Part shown: positions 23,744 to 35,088 of the stretch, piece by piece
How the letters are laid out: each line of letters begins with the position of its first letter
Position numbering within the stretch: position 1 is the stretch's first letter
NCBI RefSeq assembly: GCF_002865645.1
Contig: NW_020194638.1
Location: 434,001-498,000 of the forward strand
Reading direction: 5' to 3'
Source: Hyaloscypha bicolor E
Lineage: Eukaryota > Ascomycota > Leotiomycetes > Helotiales > Hyaloscyphaceae
DNA length: 64,000 bases
The notes under the pieces: generated by a model
The model's input: only the letters and a program-made list of their open reading frames with translations
The model's database searches: none
Told to the model about the DNA's origin: nothing
Position numbers and translations under genes: made by a program

Positions 23744-24574
23744 ATTTGTAAATGGAACAATGTTCAAAGGTTTTTCACCTTCTTTTCGTTTTGTGTTTGG
23801 ATCAATGCAGGCATGATATGAATTTAAACATTAGCGTGCCCCTGGCCAAACACCAGGCAATTGAAGACCGAGGGGATGGCTGAACTGGCGTTAGCGGCGA
23901 CCATACGAAAGATAATTGGGATTTCTAGCCCAGGACCAATTTTGTAGAGAGAACAATTCAAGCATTTCGTGCACTCCACACCCTTAAACCGAATATTATC
24001 AAACGCATCCACATCATACGTATCATCACAGATATCCCGCTCAACCTTATTATCCCCCTCTGTTGTTATATACTCGGACTCTAGGTGTAATTATGTCAAA
24101 ATTCGGAATTGAAATCGAGTAACTTTAGTTCCTACTATTAAATAATATGCAGTAGAGTTGTATTTGCTGTCAAGTTCTTGTTTTCGCTGTCGGTTACTCT
24201 TTTTACCATCAAGTGATGTTCTCAGTAATGCACCTGCACCTTTATTTTGGTGTCAAACGTCCCCAATTCTATATTAGAGTTCTGAAATGATAATAGGTGC
24301 AATATTAATAGCATCCAAATCGCAACGTCACAAACCATAACGCGAATTCAATCTCCAGCGTAAATAGCTTATCAACAATGCTCCCAATGTGATTGTCTGA
24401 CAGCATTCCACTCCCCCTTTATTGATGACCTCACAACCCTCTTTAAGCCCAGCTCATTGCCAAAGTATACATCAATCTTTATATACCCCTTTCACTCATT
24501 ATCTAATCCTCAAATCACCGCTTAGCAATTTTCTCATCCTGAATTAGATTGAATTGAAATGAAATGAACTGTTC
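23744..24574. other. Intergenic, no clear gene
   Basis: A minus-strand frame from about 24080 to 23824 (Cys-rich in the middle) stays open but lacks domain resemblance or a convincing start, so I leave it uncalled. The last 100 bases are plain A/T-rich DNA bordering the inverted-repeat element. Confidence 0.4.
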
Positions 24575-24720
24575 CCCCCCGTTCGTCAATACGAGCGATT
24601 GATCAATCGCCCCCTCCTATTGATTAATCGGACGCTACGATTGATCAATCGGGGCTAATTACGATTCGGGCTCCACAGTGGGTCCCGATTAATTAATCGA
24701 TGTCCCGATTGATTAATCGC
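24575..24720. repeat. Left terminal inverted repeat
   Basis: The arm is built from palindromes: GCGATTGATCAATCGC at 24595-24610, another GATTGATCAATC near 24640, and CGATTAATTAATCG near 24686. It pairs with 34424-34561, but the segment 24619-24654 is in direct rather than inverted orientation relative to the right arm. Confidence 0.9.
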
Positions 24721-26069
24721 ATAATATTGGGGTTTCGGGGCTAATGGGGCTAAGGGAGCTAAAAGCTTTTACTTACTAGTTCATACTAAATATATCCTTA
24801 ATTCTATATTCTTCACTTCGCTTAAGCCTTACTTTTTATACTATAATATAGATTTCTAATATTTAATACTAAGTATATTCTTAAGTCTAATTTTCTTATT
24901 TCGCTTATACCTCACTTATTTATACTATACCTATAGTATTATATAGTTTATTTAATTTTTTTCTAGGTATTAAGGGAAGTAATAATAGGGGTAAAGATAC
25001 TTCTCCAGAGCTTCTAGATATATATAGGGCCTTTATTCCCTTATTTTCTAGATATAGTTTATACTACAAGTACTATAAGTACTAATTTACCAAGCATAAC
25101 CACTAATTTTTATATTTTTTAATTAATTAATTATCTTACTTCTAATATATCTCTTTTAATCCTTCGTTTATCCCTAACCCCGTATATGCCTTATTAGCGT
25201 ATTTATAAGCGAGTAGAGTAATATTTTAATATTACTATTTCAGGAGCTCGTTTGTCTAGTATCCAGTTTTTGCCCTCCCTAATTACTAAAGAGCCTACTA
25301 ATAATTAGTCTGCCGAAGACGAAACTATATAGGATTAGAGGCTTGCTAAGGGGGGTAGTAAGAAAATTCTTATTACTAGGAAACATATAGATATTAGATA
25401 GTAGCTTCAAAATTCTAATACTCCGTTTCCTAGTAGAATTAAGGTAGAGAAGTGCTACCAGGCTAATATTAAGTATGAATCCTACTTATACGAGCTTTAG
25501 AATAATTAAGTATATTATAAGAAGTATTATAATACTTGCTATAATAAGATTCTTCTAGCCCGGTATACTCTTTACTATAATAATGCCTTTAAGATTTTGA
25601 TTACTATTTATAAGAAATTAATATATATAGGTAAGTATTTCCTTAAAGCTACTAACTTTTATATTAATTATATAATAGCTTCTAATACTATATTTGAGTA
25701 TATAAGACGACTTTAATATAGCCTATTCCGTAATAATTATACTTGAATAAATACCTATTATACTTATTATAATAAGGAGAAGGCTTAAAAGAATAATATA
25801 GAGGTAATACCTATTTAATCTTATTATTCTAGCTAGTATATGGTTCTGGATTTAATAGATTTCCGTATAAGTATTCCCTAAGTTATATAATTTACTCCTA
25901 TTTTAGCCTTTCCTGTATTTCTTATATTTCCTGTATTTTTAAGCTTTTCTTATAATTTTTGCGATTTTTGCAAAAATTATAAAAATTGCAATTTTTATTT
26001 ATATTACTTACTAATATTATTATAGTATAATCCGGATAGAGAATATATATAGATCTAGTAATTAAAATG

Positions 26070-26490
26070 CCATTTTTCCAAATTCGTTTAGATCTATAGG
26101 CTTAAGGCTAAAACTATAGACGAAGCTATAAACGAGCTTATTAAATAGCTAAATAATAATGGGTATATTACTATTCTAGCCTGTAATAATAGGGGCGAGT
26201 TTAAGAGGAAAGTAATTAAGGTTTATAAAAAGAGAGAAATAAAGATTATTTATAAACGAGCTTATTACCCCTAATCTTAGGACTCTATTAAGGTTACTAA
26301 TTAAATCTTTAAGAAATAACTACGGGCTATATAAGCAAATACTAGTATCTAATCTTAAATATAATTATTTCCTTTAATTATATAAGTAATTAATACTATG
26401 GCTATATTTGCCCTTTCTAAGAATAATATATTATATAAGGTCTGGTTTAGATAAAAGCCACTTACTAATTTCCTGAATTATAAGGAAAGT
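26070..26490 (+). pseudogene. Integrase-core (rve) relic of the TIR element
   Basis: With stops ignored, the plus strand shows NNGYITILAC-like sequence followed by NNRGEFKRKVIKVYKKREI, then IIYKRAYYP and a later INT..ALSKNILYKVWF block. This order matches the second half of retroviral-type integrase cores, closest in my reading to those in Ginger-type DNA transposons and their domesticated relatives. Many TAG/TAA codons interrupt it. The 5' LTR of the nested retrotransposon begins just after it. Confidence 0.55.
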
Positions 26491-26501
26491 ACTTGCTATA
26501 T

Positions 26502-26826
26502 TATAATAAGTATATATAATAGTATATAGACAGGTATTAGATATTATAGATCTAGTTTCCTATTTTAGGTAAAGCTTATAATCGGAATTATATAAGTAAT
26601 CGGAATTATACGGATTATATAGGATTATATTTCCTAGTTAAGTAAAGTGCTTTGCAGGCTTAGCTAAGTACTAGGGAATATATAGGAAGATACTTCTAGC
26701 TTTGGAAAAAGGTATTAATTAGTCTTTTATTAGAATTAATTCTTGGAATTAGTTATATTTATAAGTATTACTCTATAGCTTATTTACCTTAATTACTTAT
26801 ATATTACCCTACTATTATATATCTTA
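26502..26826 (+). repeat. 5' LTR
   Basis: It corresponds base for base in length to the 3' copy. Differences are almost all transitions, with the A or T usually in this copy; even the terminal TG..CA has become TA..TA. Confidence 0.9.
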
Positions 26827-27999
26827 TATTCTAATTAATCTAATTTTCGGGAAGTAGTTTATTATAAGGTAGTTAAGCTATTAATAGATAAAATATTAAT
26901 AGCTAGAGTATTAACTAGAAGAAGCGCCTTTATTATTACTAGGATAACCTAACCGGATATCCAGGGAAGTACCTAGTTAAGTACTCTTTATACTATCTAA
27001 TTAGGAGAAGGAAATAGAACTCAGATATCCCCAGAACTAGTAAGTAGAATAATAATAATAGAGAAATTAGTAGTAGCTTACTATTATATTACTAAGTTAG
27101 AAATAAAGATATAATAGAGAAAAGATCTAGAGAAGCTAGAAGCTTAGATCCATTATTTTAAAGATATTCGGATATCCGGTATAGAACCTGTTATATCCCT
27201 GGTAGTACTCTTAGTTTGGAGGGCTTTAAAAACCCGAGAACTATTTACTTACTAGGAAAAGAATATTAAAGAAGCCCAGGACTTCTTCTATTAGGTAGAG
27301 TTAAAGTAGTATAAAGATAGCGGAATTATCTAGGCTACTAATATAATAAAGGTTATATATTATATTTCCTATTTTAAGAATATAGCCAGAAATATCTAGA
27401 AGTATAGGAAGTAATTAATAAGTATTAATACTATAGATTAGGAGACTTTTATTAAATTTATAAAGAATTTTATTTTAGATCCGGAAAACTATAATAATAA
27501 TACCCTTACTAAGTTCAAGGATACTAAATAATAGCTAGGCTAAAATATCTAAAGCTTTATATTTTATTTAGATAGCCTATTAGATAACTTAGGATATATA
27601 GGTTTACTATAAGAATGAAATAACTTATTTAGTAGCTTAAGGCAGAAAATCCGAAACGAAATTAATTATTAAAGGAATATTCTATAAGAAAGAAAGAAGC
27701 TTATTTCTATTATTATAAGAGTTAAGAATAATTTAAACCTATTTACTTAATAGAAATATAATAATAAGCTAATAAGATAATAAAAGAAAAGAAATAGAAG
27801 AAAAGAAAAAAGAAATAATAAAAAGAAATAGAAAAGAAATATATTTCTATTATAAGATTTATAAAACCGGAATAGTAAAGATATAGTAATAGAATCTAAT
27901 ATAGTACTTATATTAGAATCTATAAAACCGGATATAATTTACTTTATTTATTAGAAAAAGAATTACTATATTACTACTTGCCCTAATTAAGGGAAACCG

Positions 28000-30900
28000 A
28001 CTTACTATAACTATAATAAGTCTAGCTATAAAATATATAAGTACCTAGAACTAAAGAAGCCGGGAAACAAGTATATTCTATAATAATTATACTTATTTAT
28101 ATTATAAAAGGCAAGGCTCCTAAAATAAGAATAATAATTAAGATTACTATTAAAATAATAAAAGATAAATAAAGAATTAGAATATTAGTAGACTCGAATA
28201 TAGAGGCCAATTATATAAAGAAGAGATTAGCTTTAAATATAGGTATTTTATTAATATTAAAAGTAATTCCCTTATTCTTACTAGAAGAAAAAAGAATTTA
28301 TTTATATAAAGATTATATTCTTGGAATTATTACTAAGGATATACTAGGAAATTAAAAAGAGGCTAATATATACTTTATATTATATAATTTTGATTTGAAC
28401 TATATTAATATAATATTTGAATTCCTATAGCTTTACTAGATTAATTTCCTAATTTTTTTTAAAGAAATAATATAGAAATACCAGATTTAATTATAGAAGA
28501 TTAAAGTTCTAAATATTAGGAAGTTTACTAAAATAGTAAAATATAAGATATATATTTTTCTATTAATTACTTATCCTATAATAAATAGCTAAAGAATTAC
28601 TACTATTACTACTAATAGAATAGTTATATTTCCTAAGAAATATTAGGACCTTTTTCAAATATTTTTTATAAAAGCTATAGATATATTACCCGACTACTAT
28701 ATAATAGAATATTATATAAATCTGGAATTAGGGTTCTAATTATTATATAGTTCTATATATATTTTATTAGAAAAAGAGCTTAAAATCCTTTAGAAATATT
28801 TTAATACTAGCCTAAAAAAGAAATAGATCTATTATTCTACTAGTTTAACTAGTATTTCAATTATATTTATTCTAAAGAAAGGAGGCGGCCTATATCTATA
28901 TATTAATTACCGGAATCTAAATAGGATTACTATTAAGAACCGAATATTATTACTATTTATTAGTAAAACTATAAATAAGTTTTATAAAATAAAGATATAT
29001 ATAAAGCTAGACTTAAAGAATACTTACTATTAGTTATAAATATAGAAGAGTAATAAGTAAAAAACAATATTTCGAATATATTATAAATATTTTAAATACT
29101 ATATTATATTCTTTAGACTATTTAATACTCTAGTAATATTTCAGGTATATATTAATTATATACTAATAGGCCTTATAAATATTATTTATATAGTTTATCT
29201 AGATAATATTTTGATTTATTTAAAGAACCTAGAATAGTATATAATAATAGTTTAATATATATTCAAATAGTTATAATAATACTAGCTCTTTATAAACTTA
29301 GTAAAATACAAGTTTAATATAGAGAGGATAGAGTTTCTAGAATTTATAATTAGCCCAGATAATATAGAAATAGAAGCTAGTAGAATTATAGCTATTAGGG
29401 AATAGCTAGTCTTAAAGAATAATATCCGAAAAGTCTAAGTATTTCTGGGTTTTATTAATTTCTACTAGAGATTTATTTATAAATATTTCAGGATAATAAA
29501 AGAGTTAATTAATTTATTAAAAACTAGTAGAAATCTATAATATTATTTTAGCTAGATAAATAAGGTAAATAAGGCTTTTAAAGAGCTATAAATTATATTT
29601 ATAATAATACTAATTCTTTATTATTTTAATTTAGCCTTAAAGATTTATATAGAAATAAATACTTTAGGATTTATAATTATAGGTATAATTTCCTAGCTTT
29701 TTAGTAAGAGAATAAAAGCCAGATAATATCCTATTATCTTCTATTTAAAAAAGATAACTATAATTAAAAACAGGTATAAAATATATAATTCTGAGCTCTT
29801 AGCTATTATTCTAGTATTTTATATCTAGTAGTATTACCTGATATATATCCGGTATACTATTATTATTAAAATAAATTATAATAACTTGAAATACTTTATA
29901 ACTAAAAGAAAACTAAATAATTAATAAATAAGATAAATAAAAAAGCTAGCTATCTTTGACTTTATTTTAGAATACTGGCCGGGATATAGTAACCCTGCTA
30001 ATAGGCTATTAAGAAGGCTAGACTTTATAGTAGATATAGATAAAGATACTTTACTATTTATATTTTATAATAAGCTATAAAATACAAAATAGAAAGCCCT
30101 ATAAGTAGTAGTAATAGAATATTATACTATTCCTATAATATTATAATTTAAGGCCCAGGAGAAAGGAAATAGATACTCTTTAATTAGTAAGATACTAAGG
30201 AATTCCGAAAAGGAAATCTATTTTAGTAATAGAATAATACCGGAAATACTATTACTTGAGTCTATTACTAGTATAGCTAGTTATAAATAGTATATACTAC
30301 GGATTCTAGCTATATAAGTAGCTAGGTCCGAAATAGTATATAAGGAAAATAGAGAAATACTACTTAAACTACTATTATAGTACTAAAGGCTTGATTTATT
30401 AGTATAATACCGGTAGTATAAATAGTTCTTAAAGAAAACCTCTATTAGAGCTATTAAAACTTGGAAACTTAATATATCTGGGTTATTAAGATATTAGGGT
30501 ACTATCTATATACTAAATAAGCCAGCTTTTAAAGAAGAATTATTATAAGCTAACTATAATAATTCTATAGGTAGGTATTTTAATACTAGTAAAATACTAG
30601 AGATTCTTTAGAAGAAATACTTCTAGTAAAATATAAAAAAGAATATAAAAAACTATATTAGAACTTGCCTTATATATTAATAAACTAAAGTAAAGAGATA
30701 TCTACTATATAGTATATTTAGTTTATTTCCCTTCTTTTCTAAGCTATAGTAAGAAATTACTATAGATTTTATTATAGGGCTATTTCTTTCTAGGTTTTAT
30801 AATAAAATATATAATTCTATATTTATTATTATTAATAGATATATGAAAATAGTATAATATATTCCAATTACTAAAGAAATCTCGGCTCCTGAATTAATAA

Positions 30901-31800
30901 AACTATTTATATATTATATTATTAAAGACTTTAGTATACCTGCAAATATAATCTCTAATAAAGAATCTGTTTTTATAAATAAGTTCTAGTTAAGTCTATA
31001 TTTCTATTTAAAGGTTTAATAATAGCTAAGTATAGTATTCTATCTATAAACTAATAGATAAATAAAGAATCTGAACTAAACTCTAGAATAGTACTTAAGG
31101 TACTATATTAGCTACTAGTAAGATAATTAGGTAATAAAGCTTGCTTTTATAGAATTCATATATAATAATTCTATATATTTAATAATAGGAATTTCTTTAT
31201 TCTATATATTATACGGATTTTATTCTAGTATTAAACTATATATTAAGGATAATATTCCAAAAAAAGAAATACTAGTAATATAGGAAAAAATATAAAGAAT
31301 TTAAATAGAACGGGAGGTACTAGAGAAGTAATAATAAGAAGTAATAAATATATAGAAAAAGTACTATAATAAGAAATATATTAATAAGGAATTTAATATA
31401 TATAATAAAGTTATATTTTATATAAAGAATATTTAATAGCTATAATCTAGTATAAAGCTAGTAAATAAATATTTTGGTTCCTTTAAAGTTCTAAAAATTA
31501 TAGAAATATATAAATAGATATATTATTTAGAATTACTACTATTATATTAGATCTATAATATTTTCTATATTTCCCTCTTAGAACTATAATATTTATAAGC
31601 TAGTATTATAGTAGAACCAGAACTAGTTAAAATTAAAAGTAAAAAAGAATTCAAAATAGAATCTATTATAGCCTATAGGAAGGGCAGAAAAGAAAAAGAG
31701 TATCTCGTTTATTAAAAGAGCTATTTACTAGTAAATAATATATAGAAACTACTAAATAATCTAGAGAATATAGTTCAAGAATTATAAGAATACTTGAAAA
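28000..31800 (+). pseudogene. Degraded gag-pol of the nested retrotransposon
   Basis: Visible relics in order: a zinc-knuckle trace near 28003-28050 whose Cys codons now read Tyr; a retropepsin strand RILVDSN near 28175; reverse-transcriptase segments (LYINYRNLNRITIKNR near 28900 and VYLDNILIYL at 29193, so the second Asp of the YxDD box reads Asn); RNase H and connection at about 29580-30000; integrase with its zinc-binding region near 30540 and core from about 30750; and a chromodomain at about 31650-31800. Stops throughout make it non-functional. Confidence 0.85.
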
Positions 31801-32629
31801 AAAGTAATATTATAATACTATTAGCTAAATAGAGATATAAAAAATAAATGCTTTTATTAGAAAACTATTAAAAACCATATATTTATTTTTAGAAAAACTA
31901 TATAAAAATTATTAAGAATTCCAAAAACTTCAATTTCTATATTCTATAAATACTTTATTTTTATAACTATTCTCTATTATCCTTATTATTATTCTTATTA
32001 GGATTCTCTTAAGAAATAGATAGTAAATTAGTCTATAAAGCTATTAGCTATTAATAAGAAATGAGAAAGAAATAAGCTTATTTAATACCGAAAAATATTA
32101 ACTATACTATTAAGAATATTTTATACTTATATTAAGCTAGTAAGAATTACTTGACCTATTTCTTAAATTATTAGAAGAATCTATTAGCCTTAAATAATAG
32201 CTTTAATATAAGAAGTATATATTATTTAATATAAAAGAAGAATAGTAATAGCCTTTTTTCTTTTAAGTAAAAGATAAGGAAAATACTTATATATATTAAT
32301 AGCTTAAAGAAGGTAGTTTAATTATATTATATATATTTAAGAAACCTTAAATAGTATTAGAATAGGAAATAAATAAAGGAAATTATAACTTATAGAATTA
32401 TATTTCTTATTCTTGAAGTAATAGTAATTATATATTAAGTAATTATTACTCTTAATATAAATAAGGTTAGGAAACTTGGTAATATTCTTAGAATATTAAA
32501 GATAGTAAAGGCGAATTAAGAATATGGGAATATTGGCTAAACGGGTAGTAATAGGCTAATAAGTACTAAAAGAAGTATTTATCTTAATAGATAAAGAAGT
32601 AGAAGAGGGAATTAGAAGGGAACTTGAAT

Positions 32630-32730
32630 AAAGCTTAAATGAAGCTTAAATAAAGCTTAAAGGAGCTTAAAGAAGCTTAAAGAAGGCTTAAAGGAGCTTA
32701 AAGAAGCTTAAAGAAGGCTTAAAGAAGGAA
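32630..32730 (+). repeat. Short tandem repeat inside the retrotransposon
   Basis: About ten imperfect copies of a 9-10 base unit, AGCTTAAAG(A/G), between the chromodomain and the 3' LTR. Its position matches the variable spacer many fungal chromoviruses carry after pol. Confidence 0.85.
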
Positions 32731-33263
32731 GGTAAGGGACGAGGAGAAGCTAGATATGGTATTATGGTTGAGGAAAGGAAAGTTGGTTAGTAGGAAAAAA
32801 GAGGCCTTTTTATAATATTCTCTTTCCAAATAGTAATTACGAATTTGGAACTGGCTCTATACCAGGAATATCCAGAAAATTCTAAAGAAGGGATTTATAA
32901 ACGAACTAGAAGATCGGATTAACTTTTCCAAGCTCTTAGGCCTATAGAGTAATAATTTATTTGCAAATAGAGGCTGAGTTAGGATTTACGAACTAATTAG
33001 AAGACCGGAAGAGCTTCCTGCCTAATAGTATATACTATACCCGTACTACCTTTATAAGAGGGAATTGCCAGAGGCAATTTGCGGGTTAGCTGGGCAGGGT
33101 TAGTGAACTGTATTCTCAAATCCATTACCTGGCATAATAATAGGGTAATTATAGGGAGTCTTTGGGGAGGACTAATAGCCGGAAAAGTTTCAGGAGATTA
33201 TTTGTAAAGCTATTCGCAGTTCTCTCAGGCCTCTTGGGGATAAGGGCCCAGAGGGGAAGTTAA

Positions 33264-33588
33264 TGTAATGGATATATGTAATGGCATATGGATAGGTATC
33301 AGATATTATAGATCTAGTTTCCTATTTTAGGTAAAGCTTGTAATCGGAATTATACGGGTAATCGGAATCGTACGGATCGTATAGAATCGTATTTCCTAGT
33401 TAAGTAAAGTGCTTCGCAGGCTTGGCTAAGTACTAGGGAACATATAGAGAGATACTTCTAGCTTTGGAAAGGGGCATTAATTAGTCTTTTGTTGGAATTA
33501 ATTCTTGGAATCAGTTATACTTGCAAGCGTCACTCTGCAGCTTATTTACCTTGACTACTTGTATATTACCCTGCTATTACATGCCTCA
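33264..33588 (+). repeat. 3' LTR
   Basis: It begins TGTAATGG and ends GCCTCA, the expected TG..CA termini. It is clearly less A/T-shifted than the 5' copy. Confidence 0.92.
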
Positions 33589-34083
33589 TATATATACATA
33601 TAGCCTTAGGAGAGAGAGAAATTAATATTAATAAGAGTAGTACTTCTGAATAATTATCTACTATTAAGGTTTAAGAAGAAGAAAAGAATAGAGAGAATAG
33701 CTTATTTATTAATAAGGAAGCAGAATAAGAGAAAGTAATAGAGGAGATAATTTTGTCTAAACTAACTAAGAGGATTATAAAGTATATAAAGAAATAGTAA
33801 GAGAAGATAGTAAAGAGAGCTAGTACTAAAGCTCTTGAATATAATATTTAGGAGATTATAACCCTATAGATCCCAAAGCAATATTAATTTAGTATAGAAA
33901 TAGCTCGGATTCTAGTAAGAGTTCTGGAAAAGACTTTAAAGGTATATAACTTATAAGAATATACTTTTGGCTAAAGCTAATTAAAAACAGGGCTACCGGT
34001 TAACTATTAAGTATAGTAAGCTTATAATCCTCTGGCCGTATAATACTATTAATAAAGTTGCTTTATAATTAACTTATCCTGAT

Positions 34084-34345
34084 TTGCCTATTACTGGTGC
34101 GGCCTATAAGAAAGACAAAATTACCCTTCCCAAAGCAGTGGTAAAGGAGAATAATCGGGGTTTAATTTCGTTAGTTCAGAAGGCTAGAAGGGTATCTGAG
34201 AGAGCAAAGAAGAGAGCAGCTATTGAGCAAGCACATGAGGATAAAGCTAGAGAAGGGGAATCAGGTGAATAAGTAGGTATAAGGGTACCAAAAAGGGCTA
34301 GGGTAGCTATAAAAGCACCTAGACGAAGTGGGAGGCATGTATAAT
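34084..34345 (+). pseudogene. C-terminal remnant of the TIR-element protein
   Basis: A frame from about 34084 runs for 62 codons, hits one stop at 34270 and continues in frame to about 34345. It is rich in Lys/Arg and Glu (for example VSERAKKRAAIEQAHEDKAR) and ends close to the right inverted repeat. A basic helical tail of this kind is usual at the end of transposase-like proteins. Function cannot be read from it. Confidence 0.4.
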
Positions 34346-34423
34346 AAAGCTTGATTTGGGTGAAGTATACTAATATATACTGCTTTTGCCATTCCCGAAA
34401 CCTCAATATTACCCGATTGGGCA

Positions 34424-34561
34424 ATCGGGGTCCCGATTAATTAATCGGGACCCACTGTGGAGCCCGAATCGTAATCCCCCCCCCCCCATTGATTAATCGG
34501 GCGCTACGATTGATCAATCGGGAGGGCGATTGATCAATCGCTCGTATTGACGAACGGGGGG
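34424..34561. repeat. Right terminal inverted repeat
   Basis: The reverse complement matches the left arm at both its outer part (GTTCGTCAATACGAG and GCGATTGATCAATCGC at 34526-34541) and its inner part (CTCCACAGTGGGTCCCG). The middle 35 bases (34488-34522) match the left arm in the same, not inverted, orientation. A run of about 13 C sits beside that segment. Confidence 0.9.
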
Positions 34562-35088
34562 TATCAGAACAAATTCACTACTTCGCAATCACGTCTTTGT
34601 AATCACGGAGGGGATGGATGAGAAATTAAAATCCTCAATGAGGAGCGACTTTCTTCTTTACCCGGGGAAGTTGTATCCGTAGCCTCTTTTGGAATGATGA
34701 GTTGTCGGCCATGTAGATGCAGGTGTTGCTATGGATAGCTGGCTCTAAGTGGGATTGGGTGTTTTGTTGTAGTCGAATCTCCTGTTGTTGAGTTCTTTTC
34801 CGCCATCAAGTCTTCTTTCGCTACCAAATCTTCTCTCATCATCAACCTCGAATAAGTGGCGTAATGGTGTTGCTCACTGGCAAGCAGTTGTGTCGGGGTA
34901 AACTCGTTACCGGGCTTTGAATCTCTTCAAAGAATATTTGAGATCTTAAAGACAATACATTTAATGATGGTGATAGTGGGGCTTTAGTAGCACCTAACTA
35001 GCCTCATTCTACTCAGTGACTTTCTTATAAAACTGCGAAAGTTCATAACCAATGCCACGGATTAGTGAGATAGAGATTCAGCTCTCTT
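34562..35088. other. Intergenic between transposon island and HET gene
   Basis: Base composition returns to normal here. No frame, repeat or RNA was recognised. It includes the 3' flank of the HET gene. Confidence 0.5.

Larger units (their letters stand above)
26502..33588 (+). mobile_element. Nested Ty3/Gypsy chromodomain LTR retrotransposon, RIP-degraded
   Basis: Two direct LTRs of 325 bases (26502-26826 and 33264-33588) bound a 7087-base element. The five bases TATAT flank it on both sides (26497-26501 and 33589-33593), a proper target-site duplication. A purine tract (AGAGGGGAAG, about 33250) precedes the 3' LTR as a polypurine tract. Internal order gag, protease, reverse transcriptase, RNase H, integrase, chromodomain identifies the chromovirus branch of Metaviridae. 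All frames are riddled with stops and the DNA is extremely A/T-rich. Confidence 0.92.
24575..34561 (+). mobile_element. TIR DNA transposon with integrase-like relic, host of a nested LTR element
   Basis: The outer boundaries are inverted arms of about 140 bases that start with a C-run followed by GTTCGTCAATACGAG and share CTCCACAGTGGGTCCCG. After removing the nested retrotransposon the element is about 2.9 kb. Its remaining coding traces are on the plus strand: a retroviral-type integrase core at about 26070-26490 and a basic C-terminal remnant at 34084-34345. The integrase resembles the Ginger / KRBA2-SCAND3 type, whose DNA transposons have TIRs. No target-site duplication is obvious next to the arms. 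The whole inside is A/T-saturated and full of stops, consistent with RIP. Confidence 0.65.
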
